Assembly (NCBI GenBank): GCA_950022295.1
Contig: OX465599.1
Location: 291,235,501-291,299,500, forward strand
DNA: 64,000 nucleotides
Origin: Bromus sterilis
Lineage: Eukaryota > Streptophyta > Magnoliopsida > Poales > Poaceae
Direction of reading: 5' to 3'
Shown: in pieces, positions 57,866 to 64,000 of the stretch
Layout of the letters: the number at the start of each line of letters is the position of its first letter
Numbering within the stretch: position 1 is the first letter of the stretch
Position numbers and translations under genes: made by a program
The notes under the pieces: model-generated
What the model was told of the DNA's origin: nothing
Database searches by the model: none
Seen by the model: only the letters and a program-made list of their open reading frames with translations

Positions 57866-59922
57866 TCAACTCTTTTCAAGAGAATAACTAGCCCGTGTGA
57901 CGGACTCAAAAGGTAACTTAATCTTTTTCCTAGGGAAATGTTCCATCCCTTTCTTGAGAGGGAATTGGAATTTGATAGTTCCCTCTTTCATGTCAATGAT
58001 AGCACCAACTGTGTGAAGAAAAGGACGTCCCAAAATAATTGGACAAGAGGGCTCACACTCAATGTCCATAATAGTGAAATCAACGGGAACATAATTATCA
58101 TTGACAATGAGAAGAACATCGTCGATCTTCCCCAAAGGTTTCTTTACGGAAGAATCAACAAGACGAACACCAAAAGAACAAGGCTCAAAAGGTTTCAATT
58201 CAAGCATATCATACATTCTTTTGGGCATAACGGAGGTACTTGCTCCAACATCACAAAGAGCATAACAAGGGAAGTTATTCAATTTAATTTTTATCATAGG
58301 ATCCCAACCATCTTCTAGCTTCCTGGGTATGGAGGCTTCTATTCTAAGCTTATCCTCCCTAACTTTAATTAGAGCATTGGTGATATGCTCTGTGAAGGCA
58401 AGATTGAGTGTGCTAGTGTGGGGGTCTCTAGACATCTTGTGTAGGAAACCAATAACTTATGGTAAAGTGCAGTTGTCAAAGTCTAAGTCACTACTATCTA
58501 CCAAGGAAGTAGTGATATCATTTAAGCTCACTTGTTTGAAAGCCTCTATGTTCATAGAGGTTTCCTCTTCTAAGGTTGAGGTGGTAGCATCACCATTGAT
58601 AGGTCCAGTGGGACTAGGGGTGTGATGGGTGCTAGCAGTTTGGACATCCGCAACTACTTGGATAGTGGCTACTGTGTGGTAGGTAGGAAGGCTCTTAATT
58701 CTCTCTTCTTCCTTGGGTACAACTTCGGGTTTAGCTGCCATTTGGTTTATCAAGGTAGATTGGGTATGAGACATGTTTGAAACATAAGTCTCGATGGCAG
58801 TGAGTCTAGTTTGGAGACTGGAAATGTCACCGTTCAGGCTCTCAAGCTGTTTGCTAATGTTTTGCAAGATAGACGAGTGCTCATCTAATTGTCTAGAAAA
58901 GGCCTTGTTTTGTTCAAACTGAGTGTGCATATAGCTTTTGGTGGCCTTTTCTATTTCTACAAGTTTCTCATAGCTGGGAAGGTCTTTTTCCCTATAGTTC
59001 TGGCTGTAGGAGTTGCTGGGTGGTAGGATAAGTGTTGTTCCCATAGTTGTTGAATGGGAAAGGCCTAGGATTGTTGCTACCAAAGTTACTCCTATAAGCA
59101 TTATTGTTGAAGTTGTTTCTAGAGACAAAATTAACATCTACTTGCTCTGAGCAACCAAAGAATTTAAAGGAACATCTTGAGGATCAATAGAAGGTTGCTT
59201 GGTAAGTAGAGACATGATAAGGTCAACCTTTTCATTTAAAGAGGAGATCTCCTCGACAGAGTTTACCTTCTTACCGGTTGGAGATCTCTCGGTGTGCCAT
59301 TGCGAGTAGTTCAGAATCATCTCATCTAGTAGCTTTGTGGCAGCACCAAGCGTGGTTGACATAAAAGTTCCTCCCACGTCCGAATCTAACAGGTTCCGCG
59401 AGGTGAAGTTCAAGCCTGCATAAAAAGTCTGGATAACCATCTAGGTAGTCAGTCCAAGTGTGGGGCAGTTCTTGACAAGCGTCTTCATACGTTCCCAAGC
59501 CTGGGCAACGTGTTCATTATCCAATTGCCTAGAATTCATAATGTTACTCCTCAATTGAATAATTTTAGCAGGGGTATAATACTTCCGTATAAAAGCATCT
59601 TTGCATTTGCTCCAAGAATCGATATTGTAGCCACTCCTTGGCTCTTCCTCTAAAAGAGAAAGGAAAAAAGCTTCAGCTTGACGATGTCTCCATCCACTTC
59701 CTTGTACTTCTGCATGTCGCAGAGCTCGATAAAGTTGTTTAGGTGCAAGGCAGCATCTTCTCCTGCTCCTGAGAATTGATCTTTCATAACAAGGTTAAGC
59801 AGAGCATGTTTAATCTCATAAGAAGGTGCTGAAGTGGCAGGTGGAGCAATAGGAGTGCAGATAAAGTCATTGTTGTTGTGACTAGTGAAGTCACACAACT
59901 TAGTGTTTTCATTGGAACCCAT
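57866..59922 (-). pseudogene. gag-pro: K gag-retropepsin ORF with alternative central module, broken
   Basis: ATG at 59922 (MGSNENTKLCDFTSHNNND). The N-terminal domain and gag core are as in B. Between the Asn-rich linker and EEERIKSLPTYHTVATIQ (about 59030-58715), B's coiled-coil segment is replaced by an unrelated one (KDLPSYEKLVEIEKATKSY ... SLQTRLTAIETYVSNMSHTQ). The protease (CDVGASTSVMPKRMYD, IILGRPFLHT) is open for 189 codons at 57866-58435. Breaks: frameshifts near 59650, 59140 and 59035, and a Glu-to-stop change at about 58458. No RT or integrase. Confidence 0.9.
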
Positions 59923-60048
59923 AGTAGCAGCAGGTATTTTTGGTATTTTTGATTAAGGACACAAAAGTTAAAACTGAAAGGTAAACTAACAAGACTAAAA
60001 AGCAAAGGTAAAAGATAGTGTGCAACTCCCCTATCTTGTAGACTTGAG

Positions 60049-60066
60049 TCCCCGGCAACGGCGCCA
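60049..60066 (-). promoter_or_regulatory. K primer-binding site (tRNA-Asp)
   Basis: Plus strand TCCCCGGCAACGGCGCCA equals the tRNA-Asp 3' end, so the minus strand is a perfect PBS, 10 bp from the 5' LTR. Confidence 0.95.
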
Positions 60067-60076
60067 GAAATTTGCT

Positions 60077-61715
60077 TGATGGCTTCTCTCCCCTCAATGG
60101 TTACCCCAAGTGGAAGGTTTGAGATGCAGTGCAGCAGCAAGTTTCCATCGGTGAAGATACCAAGGTTATCGAACCAGTAGGACTCAGGAGATACAAGTAG
60201 GTGGAAACATCGCCAGAAATTGCTTCCTAACTAGGGTGTTGTCGTGGACCTGCACACAGCAACAAATAACTTTGCTCCCAACGAGTACAAAGGAGTTGTC
60301 AATTCCTCCGGCCTTGTCGTTTACAAAGGATCAACGCAAGAGATAAAAGGTGCAAAGGAAAGTAAAAGCTGAAAGTAAATTGAGGGTGTGAACAATAATG
60401 TGAAGATGGACCGGGGTCCCGTCATTTTCACTAGTGATGTCTCTCTCCCAAAAGACGATAAAAGTGCTAGCGAGGTAAACAAATCACAGTTGGGAAATTT
60501 ACAGGATTATGAAGGCACCGCAATGCTAACTATGTTGCAAAGAAAGGAAGGGCTCAAAAGCAATGGGAAGTACGCCAAGGTAAGTAGACCAAAATCCATC
60601 TGCATCTACCACGAATCATCCACCTTGAGATATCTATCCAGAACATCTCGCTGGTATTAAGTTGCAAATCCCACCCAAAGTGTAAACTCAAAGCAACAGA
60701 CAACTGCATTAAAAGAACTTTGCGTAAAGTAAACAATCCTTGCACCCGTAGGTACAAGCACCGTTGTTTTATCCCTGGTGGCAACAGCACATCCCCTAGT
60801 CTCATGTTTCTGTCACTCAAGCTAGACATCAAGGGGTTGAACCCACAATCGAGCATAACGCTCTCTCTTGGAGTTGCAAATAAAATACTTGGCCAAAGCA
60901 AATACCGCAACGGAGAACATGCAAGAATTTACTCAAGAACAAAATATAAAAGAGAAGAACCAAATATATTACTCATCACAATCTGAACTTAGTCTCATAA
61001 TCCATCAGATCCCAACAAACTCAGCATAGCAACAGCAGAAATTACATAGATGCCTCGATCATGTGAGGCAGCTCACGAGGACTCGAAAGTGGAAGCACAA
61101 AGGGGGGAGAGATTCATCACATAGCTACTGGTCACGGACCCATGGTCCAAGGGGGACTACTCACGGCACATCCGGGAGGCGTCCATGGCTATGGATGGTC
61201 TCTCGGAGGGGGTTCCTCCTCCCGGCAGGGTGCCGGGGCAGCTTCTCTAGGCAGCCCCGATCTTGAAACGGCGGCGGTGGCGGTACAGAGGGGAGTTCGC
61301 GAGAAAGATATCGATATTAGGGGATTCCACCCCGAGGGGTAAATATAGGCGAAGGGGGCGTCGAGGGGACCCATGAGGCAGTCAGGAGGGTCCCTGGCGC
61401 GGCCCAGGGTGGGGCCGCGTCACCTGCCCTCCTGGCTGCCTGGTGGTGGCCCCCTTCCCTCTCTTGGTGATTCTGGAAGCTTCTGTTGCGCTGATTTTTT
61501 ATATATTTTTTCCGGAATTTTTGGAGCACATTTAATGGTCGGAAAACCTGAAATACAAAAACAGCAGAAAACGGAAACTGGCAACTGGGTGCACTGATTT
61601 AATAGGTTAGTCCAAATAGGTTCAAAAGTGTATGAAAGTTCAAGCAAAACATGGCAAAGTCACACAAAACATGCATGGAGCAAGCAGAAGTTATAGATAC
61701 GTTTGGGACGTATCA
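60077..61715 (-). mobile_element. K 5' LTR
   Basis: 1639 bp. TATA-like sequence (minus CTATATTTA) at 61340-61348. A PBS-like sequence with spacer (CGCCAGAAATTGCTTCC, 60211-60227) lies inside the LTR, ~135 bp from its inner end. Confidence 0.95.
61340..61348 (-). promoter_or_regulatory. TATA box of K 5' LTR
   Basis: Minus strand CTATATTTA at the conserved LTR position, downstream of the GC inverted repeat. Confidence 0.55.
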
Positions 61716-61720
61716 GTGTG

Positions 61721-62285
61721 CCATTGGGAATAGTTGGTCATCATCTCATCTAGGAGTTTCGTGGCAGCACCGAGTGTAGTTGACATAAAGGTTCCTCCCG
61801 CGGCCGAATCTAACAGGTTCCGCGAGATAAAGTTTAAGCCTGCATAAAAAGTCTGGATAACCATCCAAGTAGTCAAACCATGTGTAGGGAATTTCTTAAC
61901 AAGAGATTTCATTCGTTACCAAGCTTGGGTAACGTGTTCATTATCCAATTGCTTAAAATTCATAATGTTACTTCTCAACTGGATAATTTTAGCAGGTGGG
62001 TAGTACTTCCCAATAAAAGCATCTTTGCACTTATCCCAAGAATCTATGTTATTCCTAGGCAAAGATTGAAACTACATTTTGGCTCCTTCCCTCGAGGAGA
62101 AAGGAAAAATCTTAAGCTGAACAACATCACCTTCTACTTCTTTATACTTTTGCATATCACATAACTCAACAAAATTGTTCAAGTGTAAAGCAGCATCATC
62201 TCCAACACCAGAGAATTGATATCTCATAACAAGGTCTAGCAAAGCCGGTTTAATTTCATAAGAGGTAGCTGAAGTGGAAGGTGTG
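61721..62285 (-). pseudogene. J gag fragment, N-terminal side
   Basis: Minus strand gag core (SYEIKPALLDLVM, FQSLPRNNIDSW, THGLTTWMVIQTFYAGLN, GGTFMSTTLGAATKLL) with in-frame stops in GAKM*FQS (about 62073) and QAW*R (about 61918). Joined to 53184 once K is removed (NYSQWHT|ERAPTG). Its first ~20 residues, leader and LTR are beyond L and M. J is the oldest layer in the window. Confidence 0.88.
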
Positions 62286-62565
62286 TGATACGTCCCAAAC
62301 GTATCTATAATTTATGCTTACTCCATGAATGTTTTGTGTGACTTTGCCATGATTTGCTTGAACTTTCATACACTTTTGACATATTTGGACTAATCTATTA
62401 ACCCAGTGCACCCAGCTGTTAGTTGTTGTTTTCTGCTGTTTTTGTATTTCAGGTTTTCCGGCCATTAAAAGTGCTCCAAAAAATCAGGAAAAATCAGATA
62501 AAAAATCAGCGACCCGGAAGCTTCCGGAATCACCAAGGCAACGGAGGGGGCCACCACAGGGACTC
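62286..62565 (+). mobile_element. L: A-type LTR (plus), 5' portion only
   Basis: TGATACGTCCCAAACG... inserted in J gag, alignable with the first ~280 bp of B's LTR (through GGAAGCTTCCGG and GGGGGCCACCAC). It is then cut by M. The rest of L is beyond the window. GTGTG precedes it and may be its TSD. Confidence 0.85.
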
Positions 62566-63314
62566 TGAAAGTGCAATATAACGACCAGAGGGGGGGTGAA
62601 TGGGAGATTTTCAATTTTACTACCAGATTTTGGTTTTCTTCAGGACTAAAGCAATCATGAAGCTGAAGAAGTTACCAAAATGATGAAGAAATAAAACTTC
62701 ACAGAATGTAATCATTAGGGAAGCTCATCATAATGCAACAGAAATAAATCAATTCAGATAAGCAGAAGTGCTTCAGATGCATAGTGTGAAGACAAAGAGC
62801 AGAGGGAGAGCTGAAGCATACGAAGTCAACATAGCAAATACTGAAGCTTAAGAGGTTGAAGAGATAGCACCAGAGATTGAAGACATTGATTTGGTAGACC
62901 AGTTCAAGTTGCTGTGACAACTCTACGTCTGGTTGGAGAGGCTGAGATTCAACTCAGAAGACATAGTCTTCACCTTGTTCTCCTTGAACTAAAGTCCTCA
63001 GACTCCGTCCAATAACTCAGGTGAGTCTTCAAGGTAGACTCCCGAAACCTTTACAGACACAGTCACTCCGGAAAGTCACAATTGCATCTTGACTTCCTCA
63101 GACTGAAGACTTCTACACCGGCTGAAAGATCACAGTCTTCAAGAGTAAAAAGCTTCGGATCACTCGAACCGACTTCCTCAGAAATGCTCAACTAATCAGG
63201 CTAGTGGTTTTCCTCACATAGGTTCTTCAGTTTCCTCAGAGGTGGGTTGCTCTCAAATGACAAGTGTCAGTTTTTCTCTCGGAGCAGCCAACCCACAAAT
63301 GGGGCTGGGGGTGG

Positions 63315-63324
63315 CTATTTATAG
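63315..63324 (-). promoter_or_regulatory. TATA box of M
   Basis: Minus strand CTATAAATAG followed by CCACCCCCAGCCCC, a strong plant TATA match. Confidence 0.65.
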
Positions 63325-63457
63325 CCGCGGAGCAACCCGAGGTGAAAGGACATAAATGCCCATGCATGCAATTACTCTCATGCCCTCGGAAATGACCGTT
63401 GCTAGACAAGTTCTAGCCTCTCACCACGCAACACGTGGCACGGTCAAAGTATTCTCT

Positions 63458-63670
63458 CTCCAGACTCCTCAACCGAAGTTAGTTACCTCAGTGTCCTGAA
63501 GAACAACGTCTCAGACACACGAGGACTGAACTTCTACTGCAGGAGATAACACTCTCTTCATGAGAACTGCACTCGCAGTCTCCAGACTCCTCAACCGAAG
63601 ACAGATTCCTCAGTGTCCTGAAGAACAAGGTCTCAGACAACCGAGGAACTGAACTTCTACTGCAGGAGAT
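63458..63670. repeat. 122-bp-offset direct repeat in M
   Basis: CTCCAGACTCCTCAACCGAAG begins at 63458 and again at 63580 (the match is longer than this core). About 90 bp align, ending CTGCAGGAGAT at 63547 and 63670, with a few substitutions. Local tandem duplication within the LTR. Confidence 0.88.
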
Positions 63671-64000
63671 TTCCTCAGGGTTTTTCTTCAGGATTCCTAA
63701 TTGAGCACTTCCTCAGAACTTCGGAACTTGTTTTCTTCAACCCCTCCAACAGTGCGGTGTTTTCCTACGACTCAAGAAGTATAAAAAGTCTTAGCGAAGA
63801 CTACGCTTCAACTTCGTCTTCAGCGTGAACGTCCTCAGGATCGTCCTCAGCTTCAGCTTCGACCGAACGCTTTAGGATCCTGATTCCTCAGGATTTCGCG
63901 CAACTTCATTCTTCAGGAAACGCACCGATTTCTCCAATGTTCCTCAACATTTTGGGGGGTCGACATTGGTGGTTAAAACACCTCATCAGGGACTGTTCTC

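Larger units (their letters stand above)
53185..61715 (-). mobile_element. Element K: complete non-autonomous gag-protease LTR retrotransposon
   Basis: 8531 bp minus-strand element in J gag with perfect TSD GTGTG (53180-53184 / 61716-61720). 3' LTR 53185-54962, PPT 54963-54982, internal, PBS 60049-60066 (exact tRNA-Asp complement), 5' LTR 60077-61715. Same chassis as B, but the gag has a different middle module. LTR divergence by eye is roughly 3-5% in sampled parts. Confidence 0.96.
62566..64000 (-). mobile_element. M: LTR of a different Triticeae retrotransposon family, truncated by window end
   Basis: Plus strand begins TGAAAGTGCAATATAACG followed by AGAGGGGGGGTGAATGGG, the reversed end of a familiar Triticeae LTR type (minus: ...CATTCACCCCCCCTCTGG...GCACTTTCA). 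A canonical minus-strand TATA (CTATAAATAG) is at 63315-63324. The rest is rich in CTTCAG/CTCAG motifs. No coding region. The other end and any TSD are not resolved inside the window; GACTC (62561-62565) is the candidate TSD. Confidence 0.7.

Noticed and set aside
60049..60066. Possible tRNA-Asp gene fragment
   Set aside because: Only the 18-nt 3' end is present and it sits at the LTR boundary; it is a PBS, not a tRNA gene.

Overview
The window is plant nuclear intergenic DNA, almost certainly from a Triticeae grass (wheat, Aegilops, barley or rye). I find no host gene, rRNA, tRNA gene or CRISPR array. Essentially all 64 kb is a nested stack of LTR retrotransposons, resolved here from LTR ends (TG...CA), 5-bp target-site duplications (TSDs), primer-binding sites (PBS) and polypurine tracts (PPT). 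Element letters (A-type LTR, B to M) are mine. Family names would need a TREP search.

Two chassis dominate. (1) The A-type family has LTRs of about 1.65 kb that start TGATACG on the sense strand, a PBS matching tRNA-Asp (TGGCGCCGTTGCCGGGGA) and a PPT next to AAGCTTGGGGATG. Most copies carry a gag plus an Athila-like retropepsin and no RT, RNase H or integrase, so the family looks non-autonomous. One copy (H) carries an unrelated acidic ORF on the same chassis. (2) The large-LTR family (D, E and the related solo LTR F) has LTRs of about 4.3-4.6 kb starting TGTAACA, a PBS matching initiator tRNA-Met (TGGTATCAGAG) and a non-coding internal domain of about 1.5 kb. It resembles LARD-type non-autonomous derivatives of Tekay-like chromoviruses.

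Layout from outside in: J (minus strand, broken gag at 52858-53184 and 61721-62285) is the oldest visible layer. It received I (minus LTR, 51667-52857), K (complete minus element, 53185-61715, TSD GTGTG) and L (plus LTR, from 62286). L is cut by M (minus LTR of another family, 62566 to the window end). I received H (plus; its 5' LTR runs in from the left edge, its 3' LTR is 50029-51661). H received C (minus, 1499-46996, TSD ATTGC/GTTGC). C received B in its internal region (plus, 36870-45204, TSD GGCAC) and D in its 3' LTR (plus, 2612-29549, TSD TCACG). D received the solo LTR G (22417-24068, TSD TCCTA) in its internal domain and E in its 5' LTR (minus, 4885-19880, TSD TCGAG). E received solo LTR F (8236-12500, TSD TCGCG/TCACG). 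The chain J-I-H-C-D-E-F is seven levels deep.

None of the coding regions is intact. B is the least damaged, with one in-frame stop. If these elements still move, pol functions must come from related autonomous elements elsewhere. The most notable signals are conserved non-coding ones: a duplicated PPT motif inside the internal region, a PBS-like copy inside some LTRs, a structured motif directly after the ORF stop shared by elements with unrelated ORFs, and a perfect GC-rich hairpin upstream of the LTR TATA box.
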